Assembly (NCBI RefSeq): GCF_036090055.1
Contig: NZ_CP107970.1
Span: 188,501 to 252,500, forward strand
DNA length: 64,000 nucleotides
DNA from: Nocardioides sp. NBC_00368
Lineage (GTDB): Bacteria > Actinomycetota > Actinomycetes > Propionibacteriales > Nocardioidaceae
Reading direction: 5' to 3'
The notes under the pieces were generated by a model, which was not told where the DNA came from, searched no databases, and was given only the letters and a program-made list of their open reading frames with translations. How positions within the stretch are numbered: the stretch's first letter is position 1; each line of letters opens with the position of its first letter. Positions 27,187-35,909 of the stretch are shown in pieces. Made by a program: the position numbers and the translations under genes.

Positions 27187-27984
27187 ATGTCGTTGAGTCT
27201 TCCCCGAGTGCTTGTGATCCAGCACGAGGAGACAGTTCCGCCGGCGTTGTTCGGTCATTGGCTGGCTGAGGCGGGCATGTGTGTCGACGTCTCGCGGGCG
27301 TACGCCGACCCGATCCCGCCGCTCTCGTCGCTGGACGCCTCCTACTCGGGGCTGCTCGTCATGGGCGGCTCGATGGACGCCGACTCCGACGCCGAGCACC
27401 CCTGGCTGCAGGTCACCCGCGAGCGGATCGCCCAGGCCGCCGAGGCCGGCATCCCGACGCTCGGGATCTGCCTGGGACACCAGCTCGCGGCGATGGCGCT
27501 GGGTGGCACCGTGGAGCGCAGCCCGTTCGGGCTCACCGTGGGCGTCCACCAGGTGACCTGGGAGCCCGAGGTGCTCTTCGACCCGCTGATGCGTCTGCTG
27601 GCCGGCGACGACCGCGCCATGCACTGGCACCGCGACGTCGTCGGTGAGCTGCCCGAGGGCACCGTGAAGCTGGCCAGCTCGATCGACGGGCAGGTCCAGG
27701 CGGCGCGGTTCGCCCCGACGGTGTGGGGCGTGCAGTTCCACCCCGAGGTCGACGCCGCCGCGGTCGCCGTCTGGGCGAACGAGTCCGTCGAGGAGCTCGA
27801 GCAGATCGGGCGCAGCGTCGACGACGTGGTCGCGACCGCCACCTTCGCCGAGAACGAGCTGATCAAGACCTGGCAGCCGCTGGCCTTCGGGTTCGCCCGC
27901 CTGGTCCGCGAGCGTGCCGCCGCCGTCGCCCCGGGTGGCACCCGTGGCGGTGTCATCCCGACCCCTAGGCCCTGGAGCGCCTGA
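27187..27984 (+). CDS. Class I glutamine amidotransferase
   Basis: 265 residues from the ATG at 27187 (AGTGGGAGTG upstream). The triglutaminase fold of class I GATases is clear: LLVMGGSMDAD, the nucleophile Cys in GICLGHQLAAMALGG (about residue 93), and the His-x-Glu in WGVQFHPEVD (about 182-184). No synthetase domain is fused, so it may hydrolyse gamma-glutamyl compounds or serve a separate partner. It sits between glnA and glnE in the nitrogen block. Confidence 0.88.
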   Translation: MSLSLPRVLVIQHEETVPPALFGHWLAEAGMCVDVSRAYADPIPPLSSLDASYSGLLVMGGSMDADSDAEHPWLQVTRERIAQAAEAGIPTLGICLGHQLAAMALGGTVERSPFGLTVGVHQVTWEPEVLFDPLMRLLAGDDRAMHWHRDVVGELPEGTVKLASSIDGQVQAARFAPTVWGVQFHPEVDAAAVAVWANESVEELEQIGRSVDDVVATATFAENELIKTWQPLAFGFARLVRERAAAVAPGGTRGGVIPTPRPWSA

Positions 27985-28011
27985 CCCGGCCCGGGTGACA
28001 GAATCGGGGTC

Positions 28012-30984
28012 ATGACGTTGCCAGGCAAGGGCGAGCTGCTCCGGCTCGGGTTCAACGATCCGGACACCGCCCTGGGGGATCTGGCAGCTCTCGGCCCGGG
28101 CACCCAGGAGCTGCTGGCGATCCTCGGTCAGGCTGCCGACCCCGACGCCGCGCTCACCGGCCTGGTCACGCTCACCGAGTCCGAGGGGGACAGCTTCGTC
28201 GAGGAGCTCGCCGACGACGAGGGCACCGCGATGCGGCTGGTCTCGGTGCTCGGCGCCTCGCCGGCGCTGGCCGATCATCTGGCCCGCCATCCCGCTCACT
28301 GGCGGGAGCTGGCCGACCCGACGCTCGGCACGACCAGGCCCGCGGCGTACGTCTTCCGGGCATCGCTGCTCGAGGCGGTCGGTGCGCAGCCGGGTGACGA
28401 GAGCCCGGTGGCCACGGTCGCGGACGCGGAGGCGGTCGACGCGCTCCGGGTCGAGTACCGCCGCTGGCTGCTCCGGCTCGCCGCCCGCGACCTGGCCCAC
28501 CAGCTCCCTGTCGACGATGTCGCCGCCGAGCTCTCCGACCTGGCCTGTGCGACGCTCGAGGCGGCCCTGGCGGTTGCCCGCGCGCGGGTGGGGGCCGATG
28601 CCGGCAGGGTCCGCCTGGCGGTCGTCGCGATGGGCAAGTGCGGGGGCCACGAGCTCAACTACGTCTCCGACGTCGACGTGATCTTCGTCCACGAGGCCGC
28701 CGACGGTGTCGGCGACGACGTCTCGCTGCGGGTCGCCACCCAGCTGGCCAGCAACCTGATCCAGGTCTGCTCCGCCCACACCGGCGAAGGCACCATCTGG
28801 CCGGTCGACGCCGCGCTGCGCCCCGAGGGCAAGGCGGGCGCACTCTCGCGCACGATCACCGGCCACGTCGGCTACTACGAGCGCTGGGCGAGCACCTGGG
28901 AGTTCCAGGCGCTCCTCAAGGCCCGTCCGGCCGCCGGCGACCTCGAGCTCGGCCGAGCCTATGTCGACGCCGTCAACCCGTTCGTGTGGAAGGCAGCCGA
29001 TCGCGACGGCTTCGTCTCCGACACCCAGAAGATGCGGCGCCGGGTCATCGCCCACATCCCGTCCAGGGAGGCCGACCGCGAGCTCAAGCTCGGCGCCGGC
29101 GGGCTGCGCGACGTCGAGTTCGCCGTACAGCTGCTGCAGCTCGTCCACGGCCGCACCGACACCGGGATCCGCCAGCCCACCACGCTCTCCGCGCTGGCGG
29201 CGCTGACCCGGGCCGGCTACGTCGGTCGCGAGGACGGCGAGGCGATGCACGAGGCCTACGCGTTCCTGCGGCGGATGGAGCACCGGCTCCAGCTCCACCG
29301 GCTCCGGCGCACCCACGTCGTTCCCGACGACGAGGAGTCCCTGCGCTGGCTGGCGCGCTCGCTCGGTTACCTGCGCGACCCGGTGGTGCGGCTGGAGAAG
29401 GAGTGGAGCCACCAGCGGATCGAGGTACGCCGCCTCCACGAGAAGCTCTTCTACCGCCCGCTCCTCGACGCCGTCGCCCGGATTCCGTCCGGTCAGGCCC
29501 ATCTGTCCGCGAAGGCCGCCGAGGAGCGGCTGACCGCGCTGGGCTACGCCGACCCGAAGGCCGCGCTGCGGCACCTGGAGGCGCTCACCACGGGCGTCTC
29601 GCGGCGTGCCGCGCTGCAGCGTGCGCTGCTGCCGGTGATGCTGCAGTGGCTCTCCGAGGGCTCCGACCCCGACGCCGGGCTCTTCGGGTTCCGCCGGATC
29701 TCCGACGCGCTCGGCGCCACGCCCTGGTATCTCCGCTCGCTGCGCGACGAGGGCAGCGTCGCCCAGTACTTCGCCACGATCCTGTCCACCTCGCGCTACA
29801 CCACCGCGCTGCTCGAGCGGGAGCCCGAGGCGCTGCGCCTGCTCGGCCACGACCTGACCCCGCTGTCCGCGGAGGCGCTGACCGACGAGATGGTCGCCCG
29901 CGCCGCGCGCCGGCGCACCACCACCTCCGCCGAGGAGGCCGTACGCCACATCCGGGCCATCCGCCGTCGCGAGCTGTTCCGGATCTCCGCCGCCGAGCTC
30001 CTCGGCGAGGCCGAGATCGACACCGTCGGCGCTGCCCTGTCCCGGCTGACCGACGCCACCTTGGAGGCCTCGCTGCGCACGGTCGTGGCCGAGGAGGTCG
30101 CCCGCCGCGAGCTGGGGGAGGCGCCCACCCGGATCGCGATCATCGCGATGGGCCGCTACGGCGGCTTCGAGCTCTCCTACGCCTCCGACGCCGACGTGCT
30201 CTTCGTCCACCAGCCCGTCGAGGGCGCCGATCAGGGCGAGGCGACCCAGTTCGCGCTCAAGGTCATCGCCGACCTGCGTCGGCTGCTCGCCCTTCCCGGT
30301 GCCGACCCGCCCCTGGAGATCGACGCCGACCTGCGCCCCGAGGGGCGGCAGGGTGCGTTGGTGCGGACGCTGCCTGCGTACGCCTCCTACTACGCGAAGT
30401 GGTCGGGCATCTGGGAGTCGCAGGCGCTGCTGCGTGCCGACGCGGTCGTCGGCGACCCGCAGGTGCGAGAGGCGTTCACCGAGATGATCGATCCGCTGCG
30501 CTACCCCGAGGGCGGTCTGAGCGAGGACGAGATCATCGAGGTGCGCCGGATCAAGGGCCGCGTCGACCACGAGCGGCTGCCGCGCGGGGCCGACCCCAAC
30601 ACCCATCTCAAGCTCGGCCGCGGCGGGCTCGCCGACATCGAGTGGACGGCGCAGCTGCTGCAGATGCGGCATGCGTACGCCGTCCCCGGGCTGCGCACGC
30701 CCCGCACGGTCGAGGCGCTGCAGGCCGCCCGTGACGCCTCGCTGATCGACGCCGACGACGCCCAGACCCTCATCGAGGCCTGGCGGATGGTCAGTCGGGT
30801 GCGCAACGCGGTCACGCTCGCCCGCGGCCGACCGGCGGACTCGCTGCCCGCCGGGCCCGTGGAGCAGCACGCCGTCGCGGCCATCCTCGGCTATCCGGCC
30901 GGTGCCACCGACGAGTTGGTCAACGACTACCTGCGGATGACCCGGCTCGCCCACGGCGTGGTCGAGCGCGTCTTCTGGGAATGA
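28012..30984 (+). CDS. glnE: Glutamine synthetase adenylyltransferase / deadenylase GlnE
   Basis: 990 residues, full length. Adds and removes AMP on GlnA1-type glutamine synthetase in response to nitrogen. Two nucleotidyltransferase domains are visible: GKCGGHELNYVSDVDVIF (about 205-222) and GRYGGFELSYASDADVLF (about 710-727), each with the metal-binding D-x-D. Helical domains with RRRVIAHIPS and KLGRGGLADIEW follow them. CAGAAT at 27999-28004 sits 7 bp before the ATG. Ends in a strong hairpin. Confidence 0.96.
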   Translation: MTLPGKGELLRLGFNDPDTALGDLAALGPGTQELLAILGQAADPDAALTGLVTLTESEGDSFVEELADDEGTAMRLVSVLGASPALADHLARHPAHWRELADPTLGTTRPAAYVFRASLLEAVGAQPGDESPVATVADAEAVDALRVEYRRWLLRLAARDLAHQLPVDDVAAELSDLACATLEAALAVARARVGADAGRVRLAVVAMGKCGGHELNYVSDVDVIFVHEAADGVGDDVSLRVATQLASNLIQVCSAHTGEGTIWPVDAALRPEGKAGALSRTITGHVGYYERWASTWEFQALLKARPAAGDLELGRAYVDAVNPFVWKAADRDGFVSDTQKMRRRVIAHIPSREADRELKLGAGGLRDVEFAVQLLQLVHGRTDTGIRQPTTLSALAALTRAGYVGREDGEAMHEAYAFLRRMEHRLQLHRLRRTHVVPDDEESLRWLARSLGYLRDPVVRLEKEWSHQRIEVRRLHEKLFYRPLLDAVARIPSGQAHLSAKAAEERLTALGYADPKAALRHLEALTTGVSRRAALQRALLPVMLQWLSEGSDPDAGLFGFRRISDALGATPWYLRSLRDEGSVAQYFATILSTSRYTTALLEREPEALRLLGHDLTPLSAEALTDEMVARAARRRTTTSAEEAVRHIRAIRRRELFRISAAELLGEAEIDTVGAALSRLTDATLEASLRTVVAEEVARRELGEAPTRIAIIAMGRYGGFELSYASDADVLFVHQPVEGADQGEATQFALKVIADLRRLLALPGADPPLEIDADLRPEGRQGALVRTLPAYASYYAKWSGIWESQALLRADAVVGDPQVREAFTEMIDPLRYPEGGLSEDEIIEVRRIKGRVDHERLPRGADPNTHLKLGRGGLADIEWTAQLLQMRHAYAVPGLRTPRTVEALQAARDASLIDADDAQTLIEAWRMVSRVRNAVTLARGRPADSLPAGPVEQHAVAAILGYPAGATDELVNDYLRMTRLAHGVVERVFWE

Positions 30985-30989
30985 GCAGA

Positions 30990-31025
30990 CCGCGGGGGTG
31001 GGGGCGCTCGCCCCTACCCCCGCGG
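30990..31025. terminator. Terminator between glnE and the MHYT gene
   Basis: CCGCGGGGGTGGGGGC (30990-31005) pairs with 31010-31025 with one mismatch, around a 4-base loop. It begins 6 bp after the glnE stop and ends 4 bp before the convergent gene's stop, so it can serve both. Confidence 0.8.
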
Positions 31026-31029
31026 CGCT

Positions 31030-32268
31030 CTACAGGTTGTTGTTGCGCGGCGGCAGCCAGCCCGGGGTGCGCTGGGGCCGGGGCTGCTGCGGCTGGGCCG
31101 GCGGCTCGTTGCCGGCCTCGTCGGGCCGACCACCCTGGGGCTTGAAGAAGTCCGGCTGCTGCTCCGGGGCTCCGTTGCCGTTGGCGGGCTGCTGTGCGTA
31201 CGGCCGCGGCGTCCAGCGTCCGTTCTGCGGCCGCAGCTGGGTCGGACGCTGAGGGCGCTGGGCGAACATGTTGCCGATGCCCTCGCCCGCGGGATGGCCC
31301 GCCTGCGGGCTGCCGGAGGCCGCCGGCTGGCGCGTCGGGAGCGGCTGCAGCGGCTGCTGCGGGTCGGGCTGCTGGCCGAACCGAGCGTGCTGGCCGGAAT
31401 GACCGAGCTGACCGAGCTGACCGGGCTGACCGGCGAAGGGCGACTGCCCCATGCCCGGATGCTGCGGAAGCATGGCGTGGGCGCCGGAGTCGGACATCCT
31501 GCGCTGGTCGGGGGTCCAGGGGTCGTCGAGGTCGTCGTTGATGCCGGCGAACATGGTGCCGAAGCCGATGACGATCAGCATGCCCGCCGAGATCGCGAAG
31601 ATCGGCATCGCCAGGTAGACCGGGTCGGCGCCGCTGACGTGGCCGAGCTTGTCGTCGGGGGAGCTGTGGATCTCGAGGGCGAGCATGCCGGTGTAGTGCA
31701 TCACGCACACGCCGACGCCCATGATGAAGGCCGCGCCCACGCGCATCAGCCGCGTGGTGATGTTGAAGGCGAAGAAGAGGGCGAGCGCCGAGGCGGCCAG
31801 CGCGATGACGATGGAGAGGGCCACGACCCCCGGCTTCCAGGCCATCTTGGCGCTCATGTCCATGGCGTACATGCCGGTGTAGTGCATCGCACCGACGCCG
31901 GCGCCGGTCACCAGGCCACCGACGATGTAGCCCATCTTGCCTCGCATCGCGGTGGCGATGAGCATGCCGACCATCGCGGCGATGATGGCGACCGCGAGCG
32001 AGATCAGGGTGGTGCCGATGTCGAGGGCGTACGCCACGTGGCTGTCGAAGGCCAGCATGCCGATGAAGTGCATGGACCAGATCGCGCCGCCGCCGATCGA
32101 GGCCGCCGCGCCGAAGAGCCAGAGCCAGGAGCTCGAGCCCGCGCCCGGCCGGAGTGCGCGGCTCGCACAGGTCAGCCCGACCCATGATCCGAGAACCGAG
32201 ATGATGAATGACATCCCGACCAGGGGCTGGCTGAACGCCCCGATGGTGACCTCTTCAATGGTTGTCAC
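31030..32268 (-). CDS. MHYT-domain integral membrane protein with proline/glutamine-rich tail
   Basis: 412 residues from the GTG at 32268, with AGGAAG 9 bp upstream; upstream in-frame starts run through a promoter region. Seven membrane helices occupy about residues 8-235 and contain MHFIGM and two MHYTGM motifs, the predicted metal-binding signature of MHYT sensor domains. The last 165 residues are disordered, rich in Pro, Gln and Gly. Unlike signalling MHYT proteins there is no GGDEF, EAL or kinase domain. Possible sensor of oxygen, CO or NO via bound metal (family hypothesis). Confidence 0.85.
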   Translation of the reverse strand: MTTIEEVTIGAFSQPLVGMSFIISVLGSWVGLTCASRALRPGAGSSSWLWLFGAAASIGGGAIWSMHFIGMLAFDSHVAYALDIGTTLISLAVAIIAAMVGMLIATAMRGKMGYIVGGLVTGAGVGAMHYTGMYAMDMSAKMAWKPGVVALSIVIALAASALALFFAFNITTRLMRVGAAFIMGVGVCVMHYTGMLALEIHSSPDDKLGHVSGADPVYLAMPIFAISAGMLIVIGFGTMFAGINDDLDDPWTPDQRRMSDSGAHAMLPQHPGMGQSPFAGQPGQLGQLGHSGQHARFGQQPDPQQPLQPLPTRQPAASGSPQAGHPAGEGIGNMFAQRPQRPTQLRPQNGRWTPRPYAQQPANGNGAPEQQPDFFKPQGGRPDEAGNEPPAQPQQPRPQRTPGWLPPRNNNL

Positions 32269-32340
32269 GCGCTTCGACTTCCTCTCGTTCCTCGCCGGAC
32301 GGGGTGTGGGGGATCGGCGGGGTAGATATGGAAACATGAT

Positions 32341-32360
32341 GGATGCCCCTAGGGGTATCC
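32341..32360. promoter_or_regulatory. Near-perfect 20-bp palindrome in a divergent promoter region
   Basis: GGATGCCCCTAGGGGTATCC is symmetric except for one G/T pair. It lies 72 bp upstream of the MHYT start and 96 bp upstream of the spermidine-synthase-like gene, within their shared 188-bp promoter region. It could be an operator for either gene. Confidence 0.4.
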
Positions 32361-32456
32361 GGGATGCATCCGTAACGGGCCATAGTTCCGCTGTCGCGCA
32401 GGTCACAATAGAGGAACAGGTCCCCCATTTCCATGCAGGGGTAGGGTGTCTGCGCT

Positions 32457-33155
32457 ATGCCCGGTGATGTATATGTGCTCGAGCTCGACGACATGCAGCA
32501 GTCGGCCGTCGACATGGGGGACCCGACCCGCCTCGTCTTCGACTACATGAGGCGTGTCGGCGATGTTATCGACCGGATGCCGCCAGGGCCAGTGCGGATC
32601 GTGCATGTGGGAGGTGCCGCGATGACGCTCCCGCGCTACGTGCACGCCACCCGGCCGCGCTCCGCGCAGATCGTCCTCGAGCCGTCGGTCGAGATCATCG
32701 AGCGCGTACGCAGCGAGGCGCCGCTCCCGCCGCGCAGCGGGATCAAGGTGCGTCCCGTCGACGGCAAGGCGGGCATCAGCGGCGTACGCGACGACTTCGC
32801 CGACATGGTGATCCTCGACGCCTTCGACGGCGGACTCACCCCTGCGGAGCTCACCTCCGCCGCCTTCGTCGAGGACGTACGCCGCGTGCTCGCGCCGTCC
32901 GGAATCTTCGTCGCCAACCTCGTCGACCGGGCGCCGTTCGCCCGGGTGCGTGACTTCGTGGCGGTGGCCAAGGACCTCGGCGACGTGGTCGTCGGCGTCG
33001 AGCCGGCGACGCTGAAGGGTCGCCGGTCCGGCAACCTGGTGATCGTGTGCGGCGCGACGCCCGAGTCTCCGTTCGGGTCGCCGGCACCGATGGAGTACCG
33101 CATCTTCACCGGCCGAGCCGTCGCCGACTCCTTCGGCGGCGGGACGCGCCGTTAG
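32457..33155 (+). CDS. Spermidine synthase-like methyltransferase-fold protein
   Basis: 232 residues. A Rossmann core is visible: VRIVHVGGAAMTLPRYVHA, the acidic strand end IVLEPS, and DDFADMVILDAFDGGLTP, resembling the aminopropyltransferase family. It lacks the N-terminal beta domain of true spermidine synthases, so it is more likely a family member of unknown activity. TAGGGT at 32442-32447 is 9 bp before the ATG, consistent with a near-leaderless start. The next gene follows after 9 bp. Confidence 0.75.
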   Translation: MPGDVYVLELDDMQQSAVDMGDPTRLVFDYMRRVGDVIDRMPPGPVRIVHVGGAAMTLPRYVHATRPRSAQIVLEPSVEIIERVRSEAPLPPRSGIKVRPVDGKAGISGVRDDFADMVILDAFDGGLTPAELTSAAFVEDVRRVLAPSGIFVANLVDRAPFARVRDFVAVAKDLGDVVVGVEPATLKGRRSGNLVIVCGATPESPFGSPAPMEYRIFTGRAVADSFGGGTRR

Positions 33156-33164
33156 GCTGCGAGC

Positions 33165-33647
33165 ATGTCGATCGAGCTCGCCCGCACCCATCTGGACCGA
33201 TTCGGACGTGGTGGGGACATCATCGAGTCGCAGGAGTCGAAGGCGACCGTCGAGCTCGCCGCGGTGGCGCTCGGCGTATCCCCGGCGGAGATCGCCAAGA
33301 CGATCAGCCTCTACACCGAGGACCGCACCGCGGCGATCCTCGTCGTCGCCGCCGGCGACGCCAAGATCGCCAATGCGAAGTTCAAGGCCCACTTCGGCAC
33401 CAAGGCGCGGATGCTCGCGGCCGAGGACGTGGAACCGATGACGGGGCATGCGATCGGCGGCGTGTGCCCGTTCGGCAACCCGACGTCGGCCGAGGTCTGG
33501 CTCGACGCCTCGCTCAAGCGCTTCGATGTGGTCTACCCCGCCGCGGGCGGCGCCAACACGACCATCGCGCTCACGCTGGGCGATCTGGAGACGATCAGCG
33601 AGGCGCGCGGCTGGGTCGACGTCACCAAGCTTCCCGAGACCGACTGA
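33165..33647 (+). CDS. YbaK/EbsC-type aminoacyl-tRNA deacylase
   Basis: 160 residues spanning one YbaK domain: ESKATVELAAVALGVSPAEIAKTI, ILVVAAGDAKI, the GHAIGGVCPFGN loop and a C-terminal GGANTTIALTLGDL. Such proteins hydrolyse misacylated tRNAs, with the conserved Lys (in IAKT) and GxxPxG loop forming the site. TAGGCT at 33153-33158 overlaps the previous stop and ends 6 bp before the ATG, so it may have its own leaderless promoter. A terminator hairpin lies 23 bp downstream. Confidence 0.9.
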   Translation: MSIELARTHLDRFGRGGDIIESQESKATVELAAVALGVSPAEIAKTISLYTEDRTAAILVVAAGDAKIANAKFKAHFGTKARMLAAEDVEPMTGHAIGGVCPFGNPTSAEVWLDASLKRFDVVYPAAGGANTTIALTLGDLETISEARGWVDVTKLPETD

Positions 33648-33670
33648 CCGGACCGCTCCCAAAAGGGGGA

Positions 33671-33703
33671 CAGCCCCGCCCTGCCGAAGCAGGAGCGGGG
33701 CTG
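33671..33703 (-). terminator. Terminator of the cold-shock gene
   Basis: CAGCCCCGC and GCGGGGCTG flank an inner CCTG/CAGG stem. On the minus strand the hairpin is followed by CCCCCTTTT, a usable T-run, so it most likely ends the cold-shock transcript; it may also stop the convergent YbaK gene. Confidence 0.85.
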
Positions 33704-33718
33704 CCGTGGAAGCCAGAG

Positions 33719-33922
33719 TCAGACCGGACGGACGTTCTCGGCCTGCGGGCCCTTCGGGCCCTGGGTGACGTCGAACTCGACGCGCTGGTTCTCGTCCAGG
33801 GTCTTGTAGCCCTGGGTCTGGATCGCGGAGAAGTGCACGAAGACGTCGTCGCCCCCGTTGTCCTGGGCGATGAAGCCGAAGCCCTTGTCGCCGTTGAACC
33901 ACTTCACGGTTCCCTGAGTCAT
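33719..33922 (-). CDS. cspA: Cold-shock protein (CspA family)
   Basis: 67 residues, one cold-shock domain. RNP1 is KGFGFI (about 13-18) and RNP2 is VFVHF (about 27-31); the start MTQGTVKWFN and the C-terminus GPQAENVRPV are typical. It binds single-stranded RNA/DNA as a chaperone. The ATG at 33922 has AAGGA 9 bp upstream. A long upstream leader and a strong terminator fit the family's post-transcriptional control. Confidence 0.95.
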   Translation of the reverse strand: MTQGTVKWFNGDKGFGFIAQDNGGDDVFVHFSAIQTQGYKTLDENQRVEFDVTQGPKGPQAENVRPV

Positions 33923-34246
33923 GAATCTAATCCTTGTGTACACAGGGCGACTCCGTGCCGCCCTTTGGGCGTTGAATCCACGAGTACTGATTTCTGCTTC
34001 TGCGGAAGACCAAGTGCTGCACGAACGGTCACCGAGAGCAACCGCGAAGCGTGTGGGGACGCCTCCTTCAACGCCGGTAAGCCTACATGCCACGAGCCGA
34101 CTTCGGATATCCCCGAATTTTCGGCGTTTCCATCGCGGGATCCACCCGGAAACAGGTGTCGTATTGGTGACCTGGTTTGACAGCCCCGAGCATTGCATCG
34201 ACAAGATCGGGGTACCGGCGATCTACCGAACGAGATAGGGGCATGC
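33923..34246. other. 324-bp gene-free region: cold-shock leader and divergent promoters
   Basis: No gene is supported here. The minus strand probably carries the long 5' leader of the cold-shock gene, with a TGTGTACACA palindrome (33935-33944) just upstream of its ribosome-binding site. On the plus strand TTGACA at 34177-34182 is a fair -35 element for the GH13 gene, with a weak CAAGAT 19 bp downstream. Confidence 0.5.
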
Positions 34247-35869
34247 GTGGACCAGCCATGGTGGCGCGAAGCAGTCGCGTATCAGATCTACCCGCGTTCT
34301 TTCGCGGACTCGAACGGCGACGGCCTCGGGGATCTGCCTGGCATCACCGATCATCTCGACTATCTCGCCGCGCTGGGTGTCGACGCGATCTGGATCTGCC
34401 CGTTCTACACCTCGCCGCAGAACGACCATGGCTATGACGTAGCCGACTACTGCGACGTCGACCCCATCTTCGGCACGCTCGAGGACGCGGACCGACTGAT
34501 CGCGCGGGCGCACGAGCTCGCGCTGAAGGTGATCGTCGACCTGGTGCCCAACCACACGTCCTCGGCGCACCCCTGGTTCGTCGAGGCGCTCGGGGAAGCG
34601 CCCGACTCGCCGGCTCGCGACCGCTACATCTTCCGAGACGGCCGCGGCGAGGCGGGCGAGGAGCCTCCCACCAACTGGCGCTCGGTCTTCGGGGGTCCGG
34701 CCTGGACCCGGGTCGCGGACGGGCAGTGGTACCTGCACCTCTTCGACGACGACCAGCCCGACCTCAACTGGCACAACCCCGAGGTGGTCGAGGAGTTCAC
34801 CAAGATCCTCACCTTCTGGCTCGACCGTGGCGTCGACGGCTTCCGGGTCGACATCGCCCACGGGCTCTTCAAGGACCTGCGCGACCAGGTGGTCCCCGAG
34901 GGGCTCGCGCTCACCTCCGACGCCGCGGTGATGTACCAGCGCGGGGTCACCGACGCGCCGATGTGGGACAACCCAGAGGTCCACGAGATCTACCGCGCCT
35001 GGCGCAAGCTGATCGACTCCTTCGACGGTGACCGGATGATGGTCGCCGAGGCCTGGACGCCGGGCCCGGCCGAGCTGCGGCGCTACGTACGTGCCGACGA
35101 GTTCAACCAGGCGTTCAACTTCTCCTGGCTGCAGGCGCCCTGGTCCGCCGAGGCCTTCACCGAGGTCATCGAGTCGACGCTGAAGGCGCTCGGTCCGTCG
35201 CGGGCGGCGCCGACCTGGGTCCTCTCCAACCACGACGTCGTCCGCCACCGCTCGCGCTACGGCGACGGCCTGCAGGCGCTCCACCGGGCGAGGGCCGCGA
35301 CGCTGACGATGCTGGCGCTGCCCGGGTCTGCCTACCTCTACCAGGGCGAGGAGCTGGGTCTGCCCCAGGTCTACCTGCCGCCCGAGTACCAGGAGGACCC
35401 CTGGTCGGAGACCGGTGAGGGTGGTCGCGACGGCTGCCGGGTGCCGCTGCCGTGGAGCGGGTTCGAGCCGCCCTTCGGGTTCAGCATCGTGCCCGACGAG
35501 GACCTGCCGACGCAGCCGTGGCTTCCGCAGCCCGCCGAGTGGGTGGACCTCACCGTGGCCGCCCAGAACGGCGTCCGCGACTCGACGCTGGAGTTCTACC
35601 GGGCGGCGCTGGCGGCGCGGCGTACCTTCGCGCTCGGAGCCGACGAGGAGGTGGAGATCCTCGACGCGCCAGAGGGTGTCGTCTCGTTCCGGCGGGGTGG
35701 AGTCGGCGGAACCGAGGACACGCGGAGCGACCTGATCGTCATCCTCAACTGCGGGATGGAGCCGACGCCGCTGCCCGAGGGAGAGATCGTGATGTACAGC
35801 GGCGACCCGGTCGTGGGTGACCTGCCCACCGACTCAGCGGTCTGGATCCTTGCACCCGCGGTCGGGTGA
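34247..35869 (+). CDS. GH13 alpha-glucosidase
   Basis: 540 residues from the GTG at 34247, because the family start (DQPWWREAVAYQIYPRSF) follows at once. It hydrolyses alpha-glucosidic links in short oligosaccharides in the cytoplasm; there is no signal peptide. Catalytic motifs: DLVPNHTS, GFRVDIAHGL (nucleophile Asp), MMVAEAWT (acid Glu), VLSNHDVVRH, and a maltase-type LPPEYQEDP loop. C-terminal beta domain is present. Stands alone. Confidence 0.93.
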   Translation: MDQPWWREAVAYQIYPRSFADSNGDGLGDLPGITDHLDYLAALGVDAIWICPFYTSPQNDHGYDVADYCDVDPIFGTLEDADRLIARAHELALKVIVDLVPNHTSSAHPWFVEALGEAPDSPARDRYIFRDGRGEAGEEPPTNWRSVFGGPAWTRVADGQWYLHLFDDDQPDLNWHNPEVVEEFTKILTFWLDRGVDGFRVDIAHGLFKDLRDQVVPEGLALTSDAAVMYQRGVTDAPMWDNPEVHEIYRAWRKLIDSFDGDRMMVAEAWTPGPAELRRYVRADEFNQAFNFSWLQAPWSAEAFTEVIESTLKALGPSRAAPTWVLSNHDVVRHRSRYGDGLQALHRARAATLTMLALPGSAYLYQGEELGLPQVYLPPEYQEDPWSETGEGGRDGCRVPLPWSGFEPPFGFSIVPDEDLPTQPWLPQPAEWVDLTVAAQNGVRDSTLEFYRAALAARRTFALGADEEVEILDAPEGVVSFRRGGVGGTEDTRSDLIVILNCGMEPTPLPEGEIVMYSGDPVVGDLPTDSAVWILAPAVG

Positions 35870-35909
35870 TCGAGAACCCAGACGGCGATCGGCTCGGGGT
35901 CGGCGACGC

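Noticed and set aside
27088..30954. 1288-codon antisense ORF opposite glnE
   Set aside because: High-GC shadow of glnE; glnE itself has full-length conserved domains.
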